Source: an uncultured Parvularculaceae bacterium
Lineage (GTDB): Bacteria > Pseudomonadota > Alphaproteobacteria > Caulobacterales > Parvularculaceae
Assembly: GCA_947259375.1 (NCBI GenBank)
Contig: CAMYLZ010000027.1
Span: 99,254-163,253 of the forward strand
Reading direction: 5' to 3'
DNA: 64,000 bases
Shown here: one piece after another, positions 57,521-64,000 of the stretch
Layout of the letters: every line of letters begins with the position of its first letter
Numbering within the stretch: position 1 is the stretch's first letter
The notes under the pieces: model-generated
Seen by the model: only the letters and a program-made list of their open reading frames with translations
The model's database searches: none
Told to the model about the DNA's origin: nothing
Made by a program: the position numbers and the translations under genes

Positions 57521-58099
57521 ATGAGCCGACGCGCCGCAAGATTGTTCGACGAATATTTGGCGGCGGCGGCGCGTGCGGGCGACAGGGCGGCCTTCGGCCG
57601 GCTTGCCGAACGCTGGCAACCAAAGCTGCTCGCGCAGGCCTGCCGCCTGGCGGGGGACGGTGAAGCGGCGCGCGACATAGCTCAGGAAGCCTGGGCCGAC
57701 ATTGCCAAAGGGTTGAGCGGTCTTGATGATGTGCGTGTCTTCCCCGCTTGGGCGTATCGCATCGTGTCGCGGCGCGCCGCCGACGCTATCCGGCGACGGC
57801 AGCGCGACCGCCGGCTCGCGAGTGAATATGCGGCGGAGAACGGCGGCGCCGGCCACGGCGCCACGGACGAAAGCGCCAAACAGACCGAGGCGCGGGCAGA
57901 CGACAGGCGTCTGCACGCCGCGATCCGGGCTTTGCCGCGCGATCAGCGCGCGGCGGTTGCGCTTTTTTATCAGGAAGATTTAAGCGTGGCGGAAATTGCT
58001 GCGGCGCTTCAGGTTCCGGCGGGAACCGTAAAAACCCGCCTCATGCATGCCCGGCGCAAGCTGCGCCAGGCGTTGGAAGGAGGAGGCTGTGATGGATGA
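57521..58099 (+). CDS. ECF RNA polymerase sigma factor
   Basis: A 192-residue sigma-70-family factor. Region 2 has LAQACRLAGDGEAARDIAQEAWADIAKGL, with the core-binding acid pair; region 4 ends LSVAEIAAALQVPAGTVKTRLMHARRKLR, the -35 recognition helix. There is no region 3, as in the ECF group. ATG 57521 is set by GGAG seven bases upstream. It overlaps the next gene by eight bases, so its partner is probably the DUF6768 protein. Confidence 0.9.
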   Translation: MSRRAARLFDEYLAAAARAGDRAAFGRLAERWQPKLLAQACRLAGDGEAARDIAQEAWADIAKGLSGLDDVRVFPAWAYRIVSRRAADAIRRRQRDRRLASEYAAENGGAGHGATDESAKQTEARADDRRLHAAIRALPRDQRAAVALFYQEDLSVAEIAAALQVPAGTVKTRLMHARRKLRQALEGGGCDG

Positions 58100-58460
58100 A
58101 CTCGACCGCAAGATTGAAGAAGCCTTGAACGAAGAAGACCGCACGGTGTTGCGCCAATTCGGCGAGCAAGGTCTGTGGGGGCAGTGGTTTTCGGTTTATA
58201 ACGGCAAGATGGGGCCACTTGCGGGCTTCGCGACAGTGATGACGTTCCTGTTGTTTTTCTCCGCCGTCTATTGCGGTTGGCGGTTTTTCGACGCGAGCGC
58301 CGCGATTGATGCGGCGCGTTGGGGCGTCGGCGCCGTCATGCTGATGGTTATGGTGGGCTTTTTGAAACTCTGGTTCTGGTTGCGAATGGAATCGAACCGG
58401 GTGTTGCGCGAAATGAAACGCCTGGAGTTGCAGATCGCCCGCATGGCGCAAGGCAAGTAG
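58092..58460 (+). CDS. DUF6768-like membrane protein
   Basis: A 122-residue protein with a cytoplasmic N-terminus (MDELDRKIEEALNEEDRTVL) and two hydrophobic helices (about 46-66 and 75-98), ending in a short coiled tail (MKRLELQIARMAQGK). The N-terminus matches the DUF6768 family, which often lies beside ECF sigma genes. Overlap with the sigma gene suggests an anti-sigma-like or sensing role, which is inference. Confidence 0.75.
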   Translation: MDELDRKIEEALNEEDRTVLRQFGEQGLWGQWFSVYNGKMGPLAGFATVMTFLLFFSAVYCGWRFFDASAAIDAARWGVGAVMLMVMVGFLKLWFWLRMESNRVLREMKRLELQIARMAQGK

Positions 58461-58463
58461 CTC

Positions 58464-58901
58464 ATGGATTTCCTCTCGGTGATGGAAACAGTGACAAGCA
58501 TATTGCGTGCAGCGCCGTTGATGGCCGGGCTGTGGCAGGCGACGGTTCTGATCTTCGGGCTTTATCTTGTCATACTGGGCGCGGTGATATTTTTCCGCCG
58601 CGACCTGGCGATGGCGTATTTTTCAAAATTCGCAAGCACGGCGCGGCTGAACGCGATCGAGGCGGTTTTACGGTTCTGGGTCGGCCTTGGCTTCATGGGC
58701 GCCGCGCCGGATATAAGGGCGCCGGGCGCGGCGTTTGCGTTTGGCGCGGTGCTTGCCGTGACCGCCGTCCCCATGTTGTTTTTGCCGCGCGCGCATGGGC
58801 GATATGCGCTCTGGTCGATGAAACTGCTGCCTAAAATTCTGCCGGGTTTCGGCGCTGTCTCAATCTTGCTTGGCTTTGTTGTTCTGTATGCGGTGCGTTA
58901 G
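58464..58901 (+). CDS. Membrane protein of the sigma operon, unknown function
   Basis: A 145-residue protein with four hydrophobic segments (about 25-45, 65-83, 85-103 and 122-143). It starts three bases after the previous stop, so it belongs to the sigma operon. I recognise no family. The third segment ends at FLPRAHGRYALW. Confidence 0.7.
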   Translation: MDFLSVMETVTSILRAAPLMAGLWQATVLIFGLYLVILGAVIFFRRDLAMAYFSKFASTARLNAIEAVLRFWVGLGFMGAAPDIRAPGAAFAFGAVLAVTAVPMLFLPRAHGRYALWSMKLLPKILPGFGAVSILLGFVVLYAVR

Positions 58902-59001
58902 GAAATGGTTCCGTCATGCAATTGAATATGGCGGCGTTTTTGAGCTGCCGGTTCTGGCGTGGGATGGGATGGAGCCGGCTGTCGCGCGAAAGGAATGAGT
59001 G

Positions 59002-60246
59002 ATGCGGGTTTGCTTTGCAGTTGCTATCGTTTTTTCGTTTTTGGCGGGCTGTGCGCCGCGGGATGATGCGCGGCCCGAAACGGTGCGCTTCGCGACATAT
59101 AATGTCTATCTCAATCGGCCGGCGGCGGGCGATTTGATTGCGGACCTCCAAACGCCGGACAATGCGCAGGCGCGCAAAGTGGCGGAAATCATTCAGCGCG
59201 CCGCGCCGGACATCCTTTTGTTGAACGAATTCGACTATGACGATGCAGGCGAGGGCTTGCGGTTGTTCCAAAAACACTATCTCGAAGTCAGCCAGAATGG
59301 CGCGGAACCGGCAATCTATCCTTATGTTTTCAGTGCGCCGTCGAATACCGGCCTTGCGTCCGGTCACGACTTGGATCGCGACGGTGCAGTAACAATGACG
59401 CAGGGGTCGCGCGCTTATGGCGGCGACGCTTTCGGTTATGGCGAATTTCCTGGCCAATACGCCATGGCGCTGCTGTCGAAATACCCCATCGACGAAGAGG
59501 CCGTTCGCACCTTTCAAAAATTTCGGTGGAAAGACATGCCAGGCGCGTTGTTGCCCGATGATCCCGCATCGCCCGCGCCTGCGGACTGGTACAGCGCGGC
59601 GGCGCTCGACGATTTCCGCCTTTCATCGAAAAGCCATTGGGATGTGCCGATCATGATCGGCGGCGCGCGCGTGCGCATTCTCGCCAGCCATCCGACGCCG
59701 CCGGGTTTTGATGGCGAGGAAGACCGGAACGGCAAACGCAATTTTGACGAAAACCGTTTCTGGGCAGATTATATTTCAGGCGACGAAGCCGGATATATTT
59801 ACGATGACAATGGCGCAAAAGGCGCGCTTGCGCCCGGCGTTCGGTTTGTCATCATGGGCGACCTCAATGCCGACCCAAATGACGGCGGGGCGGTCCCCGG
59901 CGCTGTCGGCCAGTTGCTGAACGCGCCGGCGGTTAGCGCGGCGCCTGCGCCGGAGAGCCCCGGCGGCGTTCGGCAAGCGCTGTTGCAGGCGGGGGCCAAT
60001 GCGGCGCAAACAGGCGCCCCCTCTGAAGACACCGCCGATTTCAATGACGACCCGGAGACCGGCATCGGCAATCTGCGATTGGACTATATTCTGTTTTCCA
60101 AGGCGGGTCTCAAAGAGTCGGCGTCCGGTGTTTACTGGCCGGCGCCCGAGGACGCGCATTACGGTCTCATTGGCCCCGGCTTTCCGATAGAAAGTTCCGA
60201 TCATCGCCTGGTGTGGCGCGATCTTGTTTTAACGAATGCTGAGTGA
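59002..60246 (+). CDS. Endonuclease/exonuclease/phosphatase-family lipoprotein
   Basis: A 414-residue secreted EEP-fold hydrolase anchored by a lipobox (FLAGC, Cys17). The fold's active-site blocks are in order: ATYNVYLNRP, LLNEFDYDDA (catalytic Glu), SHPTPPG, MGDLNADP (Asp and Asn) and SSDHRLVW (catalytic His). Such proteins hydrolyse phosphodiesters or phosphomonoesters of nucleic acids, lipids or inositols; which one is not readable. GTG 58999 is also a possible start. Confidence 0.87.
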   Translation: MRVCFAVAIVFSFLAGCAPRDDARPETVRFATYNVYLNRPAAGDLIADLQTPDNAQARKVAEIIQRAAPDILLLNEFDYDDAGEGLRLFQKHYLEVSQNGAEPAIYPYVFSAPSNTGLASGHDLDRDGAVTMTQGSRAYGGDAFGYGEFPGQYAMALLSKYPIDEEAVRTFQKFRWKDMPGALLPDDPASPAPADWYSAAALDDFRLSSKSHWDVPIMIGGARVRILASHPTPPGFDGEEDRNGKRNFDENRFWADYISGDEAGYIYDDNGAKGALAPGVRFVIMGDLNADPNDGGAVPGAVGQLLNAPAVSAAPAPESPGGVRQALLQAGANAAQTGAPSEDTADFNDDPETGIGNLRLDYILFSKAGLKESASGVYWPAPEDAHYGLIGPGFPIESSDHRLVWRDLVLTNAE

Positions 60247-60253
60247 TGTCAGC

Positions 60254-61150
60254 CTAAAACGTAGCTGCAAAAAGTTCCTGATCCGGTCCAAAGCCGGCGC
60301 GTTTCATGCCGTCGGAATTCCAGGCGAAGGAAACATCGCCATCGCGTGAAACGGCGATGACGCCGCCGTCGCCGCCGAGCCGGGCGACATCCTTGATCAA
60401 CCCGGCCGTCGCCTGGTGAAGGTCCGAGCCCTGATAGCGTACGCGGCTTGCGACATCCTGCGCCCCGCCAGCGAGGATGAAATATTCGCCAAGCCCTGTG
60501 CACGACGCGGCGACAAATTCATCCGCCCATGTGCCCGAGCCAATGAGCGGGGTGTCGCCGACGCGGCCTTCAAGCTTGCCAAAAACCCCGCCGGTCGACG
60601 TGCCTGCTGCGAGACGGCCGTCTGCATCAAGAGCAACAGCGCCGACCGTGCCGTGGCCAAGTTCTGCCTGGGTCATTTCCGCCGGATCGACGCCGACGGG
60701 GACGACATAATAGTTATCCGGATCATCGACGAATTCGAATCCCTGCCTTGCGCAAAAATTCTCCGCGCCGCGTCCGGCGAGCATCACATGCGGGGTCAGT
60801 TCCATGACCGCCCGCGCCGCCCTGATCGGGTGCATGAGATGTTTGACCGCGGCGATCGATCCGGCCTTGCGGGCAAGCTCCCCGGACTGGCTCGCCATGA
60901 TGGAGGCGTCAAGCTCGGCATAGCCGGCCTTGTTGGGCGCGGCGCCTTTGCCGGCGATGTAAAGGCCCGAGGCTTCCATTTCGGCTACCAGCGTTTCAAC
61001 GACATCGATCGCGGGGGCGCATTGCTTCAGCAATGCTTCGCCACGGGCGGCGAGTTCGAGCAGATGCGCCTCGGCCTTTGAATAATCGCGGCCGGCGCGC
61101 GCGCCGGCGCCGCCATGAATTGCAAGCGCGACATTTTGTTTTTTTGTCAT
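60254..61150 (-). CDS. iaaA: Isoaspartyl peptidase/L-asparaginase (T2 Ntn-hydrolase)
   Basis: A 298-residue plant-type asparaginase that removes isoaspartyl residues or splits L-asparagine. It self-cleaves before catalytic Thr168 in [12 protein letters not shown], giving alpha and beta chains. [10 protein letters not shown] at the start and [26 protein letters not shown] after the cleavage site match the family. ATG 61150 has GAGG at good spacing. It converges on the EEP gene. Confidence 0.93.
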   Translation of the reverse strand: MTKKQNVALAIHGGAGARAGRDYSKAEAHLLELAARGEALLKQCAPAIDVVETLVAEMEASGLYIAGKGAAPNKAGYAELDASIMASQSGELARKAGSIAAVKHLMHPIRAARAVMELTPHVMLAGRGAENFCARQGFEFVDDPDNYYVVPVGVDPAEMTQAELGHGTVGAVALDADGRLAAGTSTGGVFGKLEGRVGDTPLIGSGTWADEFVAASCTGLGEYFILAGGAQDVASRVRYQGSDLHQATAGLIKDVARLGGDGGVIAVSRDGDVSFAWNSDGMKRAGFGPDQELFAATF

Positions 61151-61262
61151 TGTCGGTCCTCTTTTGGCTCGCCGCACCCATAATACGGTCTGGCGCGGTG
61201 TCTAGCCAACGGGTGACGGAGCTTTTAATAGACCGGCCATCAAGAATGTGAGGAGACTTCGA

Positions 61263-61985
61263 ATGACCCGACTGGCGCTCATCCGACATGGCCAGAGCCA
61301 ATGGAATCTTGAAAACCGGTTCACCGGCTGGGTCGATGTGGACCTCACGGAAAAGGGCCGCGCGGAAGCGACGAAAGCCGGCGCGCTCCTGAAAGAGACG
61401 GGGATTGAATTCGCCGCCTGTTATACGTCGGTGCTGAAACGCGCGATCCGCACGCTGTGGCTGACACTCGATGAGATGGACCGCATGTGGCTGCCGGTGA
61501 CCCGGAGCTGGGAGCTCAATGAGCGCCATTATGGCGGGCTGACCGGCCTCAACAAGGCGGAGACGGCTGAAAAACACGGGGCCGACCAAGTGAAAATCTG
61601 GCGTCGCAGCTACGACATTCCGCCGCCGCCGCTCGAACCCGGAAGCGCATACGATCTTTCTGGCGATGCGCGCTATCAAAGCCTTGGCGTTAATGTGCCG
61701 GCGACTGAGTCGCTGAAGCTCACGCTTGATCGCGTCGAGCCCTATTTCGACAAAGAGATCGCGCCGCGAATCAAGGCGGGCGACTCGCTGATCATCGCCG
61801 CGCATGGCAACTCCTTGCGGGCGCTGGTCAAGCTTTTGTTCAACGTCGCCGATGACGACATCGTCCATGTGGAGATTCCGACCGGCAACCCCTTGCTGAT
61901 CGAAACGGCGGAAGGATCGCTGAAGCCTGTCGCCGCGCGCTATCTCGATGCGGGGCGCGCCGAAGAATTACCGGCGATCAAATAG
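61263..61985 (+). CDS. gpmA: 2,3-bisphosphoglycerate-dependent phosphoglycerate mutase
   Basis: Interconverts 3- and 2-phosphoglycerate in glycolysis and gluconeogenesis. The 240-residue protein has [10 protein letters not shown] with phosphohistidine His9, [12 protein letters not shown], the Glu in [14 protein letters not shown] and the second His in [13 protein letters not shown] 61263 has AGGAG eight bases upstream. It is divergent from iaaA. Confidence 0.96.
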   Translation: MTRLALIRHGQSQWNLENRFTGWVDVDLTEKGRAEATKAGALLKETGIEFAACYTSVLKRAIRTLWLTLDEMDRMWLPVTRSWELNERHYGGLTGLNKAETAEKHGADQVKIWRRSYDIPPPPLEPGSAYDLSGDARYQSLGVNVPATESLKLTLDRVEPYFDKEIAPRIKAGDSLIIAAHGNSLRALVKLLFNVADDDIVHVEIPTGNPLLIETAEGSLKPVAARYLDAGRAEELPAIK

Positions 61986-62008
61986 GCGTCTCGCGCGCCA
62001 GCGCATCA

Positions 62009-62695
62009 TCATCGCGAAACGCCAAAGGCGTCGTGAAATTGTTCGATGCCGCGTTTGGTGAATGTCACGACCCGCGAGGCTGATTCGCGCCGCGCCCAGC
62101 CTTTGTCGCAAATCAGCGTGAAAATCGCCGCGCCGAGCCCGCCGGCGAGGTGATAGCGCCTGGCGCTCCAGTCAAGGCATGGCTTGCAGACCGGGCGGCG
62201 CGCCTTGGCGATGGCCGAAAGGTCAAGGCCGATATTTGACAGCCTCTCCGCGCCCTTGCGCGTGATGTCGAGGGACTGGCCGTTCGGGCGCAGGACCTTT
62301 CCGGCGATCAGCGCGTCATAAAGTCTGACGCCCATATCACCCGCAAGATGATCGTAACAGACCCGCGCCATGCGCAATGCCGGCTCTTTCGGCCCGGGGC
62401 GGGTGCGCCGTGGGCGGATCATTTCCGAAAGGCCGGTCAGGCTTTCGATCGCGGATGCGACGCTGGCATCGGCGATCCGGTAATAACGATGCCGCCCCTG
62501 TTTCTCGACGGCGAGCAATCCGCCATCGCGCAGCTTCAGCAAATGCTCGCTTGCTGTCGGCGCGGCGACGCCGGCTTCTTGCGCCAATTCGCTGGCGGTG
62601 AGCGCTTCGCCTGACATCAGCGCAAGCAGCATGTTGGCGCGCGCCGGATCGCCGATCAGCGATGCAATGGCGGCGATATCGGGCCCTTCTTTCAT
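62009..62695 (-). CDS. ArsR-family winged-helix regulator with C-terminal extension
   Basis: A 228-residue regulator. The N-terminal winged helix (about 1-90) has IGDPARANMLLALMSG, ASELAQEAGVAAPTASEHLLKL and RYYRIAD, typical of ArsR. The C-terminal half includes RPVCKPCLDWSARRYHLAGGLGA with two cysteines, a pattern seen in a YczG-like subgroup; a metal or redox signal is possible. It is divergent from the DUF6058-like gene by 73 bases and may control it. Confidence 0.85.
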   Translation of the reverse strand: MKEGPDIAAIASLIGDPARANMLLALMSGEALTASELAQEAGVAAPTASEHLLKLRDGGLLAVEKQGRHRYYRIADASVASAIESLTGLSEMIRPRRTRPGPKEPALRMARVCYDHLAGDMGVRLYDALIAGKVLRPNGQSLDITRKGAERLSNIGLDLSAIAKARRPVCKPCLDWSARRYHLAGGLGAAIFTLICDKGWARRESASRVVTFTKRGIEQFHDAFGVSR

Positions 62696-62768
62696 GCTTC
62701 GGTTTTAGCCGAAGCATCTTTGCACCGCAAACGGCTAGGCAGAAACGCAAAGAACAGGAGATGACGTC

Positions 62769-63509
62769 TTGACCGTAACCCTTGCGCCGGAAATGCATCA
62801 ATCATCGCTCGCTTACATGCAGCGCTGGTTTGTCTCAAAACAGCGCCTCGCCGAGATGGCGGGCGTCAGCGAGGGAGTGCTCGACGAACTCGTCGCCGCC
62901 GGCGCCGCGCCCGGCGTTATTTACAGCTATCATCCAGATCACGGCTGGTGGAGCGCGCTTGCGCGATACAAAGGGGAAGCAACGCCGGCGCCTTTTCCCG
63001 GCGGTGAGGGCTGGTGGTCGCCGGGTGCTGCATGGTGGCTGCGGCGCGCGGTGTTTGCGATGCGGAACGGCCTTTCCGCCATGCAGGCTGCGCAGGCCAA
63101 TGAAGCGCATTTTGTTTCGGATTTTTGCGCGCGGCTCGGGGCTGCGCCTTACGCGGCTTACGGTTTGGCGGATTGCCTTCGCGAAGACAGGACGGTGTGT
63201 GTTGATGCGGCGGCGGCAAGGGCGTCGTCGGAATGGGCCGACTGGGCCTCAGGCGGTTTTGCGGTGTGCCTGCCGGTCTTTTCGGCCGAGCGCTGTCTTG
63301 CGAAAGAATGCCTCGCAGCGCGGCTCAAGGCGGCTCTCGATGCGAACGCGCCGGAGAGCGACCGGCTGGACGATCAGGCGCTGTTTGATCTGACCGAGGC
63401 GCTGGCGGCGCTGATGCTGCCTTTCTCGCCCTGGGAGCGGCCATCCGGCACGCCGGGCGTTGTCATCGATCCGGTGCTGAAAATGCTGGAGCTCGGTGTC
63501 GATGATTGA
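62769..63509 (+). CDS. DUF6058-like protein
   Basis: A 246-residue protein whose N-terminus (MQRWFVSKQRLAEMAGVSEGVLDELV) is a small helix-turn-helix-like segment followed by a PGVIYSY strand, and whose middle has WWSPGAAWWLRRAVFAMR. This fits DUF6058, annotated as natural-product biosynthesis, but that is uncertain. The start is TTG 62769, set by AGGAG eight bases upstream. It is divergent from the ArsR gene. Confidence 0.6.
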   Translation: MTVTLAPEMHQSSLAYMQRWFVSKQRLAEMAGVSEGVLDELVAAGAAPGVIYSYHPDHGWWSALARYKGEATPAPFPGGEGWWSPGAAWWLRRAVFAMRNGLSAMQAAQANEAHFVSDFCARLGAAPYAAYGLADCLREDRTVCVDAAAARASSEWADWASGGFAVCLPVFSAERCLAKECLAARLKAALDANAPESDRLDDQALFDLTEALAALMLPFSPWERPSGTPGVVIDPVLKMLELGVDD

Positions 63510-63518
63510 CGCCGGCCT

Positions 63519-63848
63519 TCAGGCGTCCTCAAGGCGTTCGGTGATTTCGCTCACTCGGTTGGCGGCGGCGTCGATTGCCCGGCTGGCGGCGCCGGCGGTG
63601 TCTGGGTCCAGCTTTTCACCCGCCGATTCGAAATTTTGCGCTGCGTCGCGCGCGTCGAAAAATTCGTCGCAAACCGTCAATGCGGCGAGCAGCATCAGCC
63701 GTTCCTCGCCAATCTGGCCAAGATCGTCAGCCAGCATGGTGACGCGTTTGTCGAAATAGGCCGCCAACCGCATCAGGCGGTCCTCCTGGCCTTCTTCGCA
63801 AGTGACTTTGTAATCGCGCCCATTAATGCGGATATCAACTTGGCTCAT
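63519..63848 (-). CDS. zapA: Cell division protein ZapA
   Basis: A 109-residue FtsZ-ring stabiliser. The N-terminal globular part (SQVDIRINGRDYKVTCEEGQEDRLMRLA) and ERLMLLAALTVCDEFF are the family signature; a C-terminal coiled coil follows. It overlaps the 3' end of the upstream gene and ends nine bases from the DUF6058-like stop. Confidence 0.95.
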   Translation of the reverse strand: MSQVDIRINGRDYKVTCEEGQEDRLMRLAAYFDKRVTMLADDLGQIGEERLMLLAALTVCDEFFDARDAAQNFESAGEKLDPDTAGAASRAIDAAANRVSEITERLEDA

Positions 63849-64000
63849 TGTCGCCCTGCTCCCGGTTTTCGTCCTCGGCGAGAATGGCCTTCAAATCCGT
63901 GATGGCGGCCGCAACGCCGCGGCTCGCCAGGTCGGTTCGCCGGCGCGCCGCCAGAGTAATGTTGTTTTCTTTGAGTGCTTTAAAGAGTTCTATTTTATAG
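63835..64000 (-). CDS. DUF4164-like coiled-coil protein, 5' part outside window
   Basis: The last 55 codons of a gene entering from the right edge. The visible part is helical (LFKALKENNITLAARR ... AAITDLKAILAEDENREQ) and ends 14 bases inside zapA. Alphaproteobacteria often have a DUF4164 coiled-coil gene immediately upstream of zapA, and this fits, but only part of the sequence can be seen. Confidence 0.5.
   Translation of the reverse strand, partial: YKIELFKALKENNITLAARRRTDLASRGVAAAITDLKAILAEDENREQGDNEPS

Overview
The window looks like a GC-rich chromosome segment of an aerobic alphaproteobacterium, possibly near Parvularculales or Caulobacterales (inference). The clues are the order mutS-glnD-murJ-trpS, the sucCD-sucAB-lpd block, ZapA preceded by a small coiled-coil-like gene, and a rhizavidin-type avidin. 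I found no tRNA, rRNA, CRISPR array, insertion sequence or prophage.

Layout. 1-6.1 kb: leftward sugar-nucleotide and polysaccharide genes (rfbC, a glycosyltransferase, gmd; an AGE-fold isomerase with manC), which together could turn fructose-6-phosphate into GDP-4-keto-6-deoxymannose. They are interrupted by nrdB, which carries two NrdR-like boxes. 6.1-13.8 kb: a gap I cannot explain, a lipid-anchored subtilase autotransporter, a patatin, N-carbamoylputrescine amidase and assorted hydrolases and small secreted proteins. 13.9-20.6 kb: epoxide hydrolase, thioesterase, RarD, Asd, and a divergent peptidoglycan-recycling pair (LD-carboxypeptidase and an Mpl-like ligase). 20.7-21.2 kb: a secreted avidin with its own candidate promoter. 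21.3-32.3 kb: the TCA block sucC, sucD, sucA, sucB and lpd, interspersed with small genes; SucB has two lipoyl domains. 32.5-39.8 kb: a POT peptide transporter, then a B12 module (PduO-type adenosyltransferase converging on btuB-btuF-btuC-btuD), led by a cobalamin riboswitch and joined by overlapping stop/start codons. 39.8-45.7 kb: a 42-residue membrane peptide, an M28 peptidase, an OmpA-like protein, a TetR regulator and a class A penicillin-binding protein. 45.8-55 kb: a YgjP-like metalloprotease, mutS, glnD, murJ and trpS. 55-64 kb: a polyprenyl-phosphate glycosyltransferase, a DUF1704 metallopeptidase, an ECF sigma factor with two membrane genes, an EEP-family lipoprotein, isoaspartyl peptidase, gpmA, an ArsR-type regulator, a DUF6058-like protein and zapA.

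The most notable items are the dimer-type avidin with an apparently complete biotin site, the NalP-like lipidated subtilase autotransporter with a run of eight C inside its polyproline codons, and a GlnD whose HD (deuridylylation) domain has lost several metal-binding residues. All functions are read from sequence motifs by eye; no database search was run.
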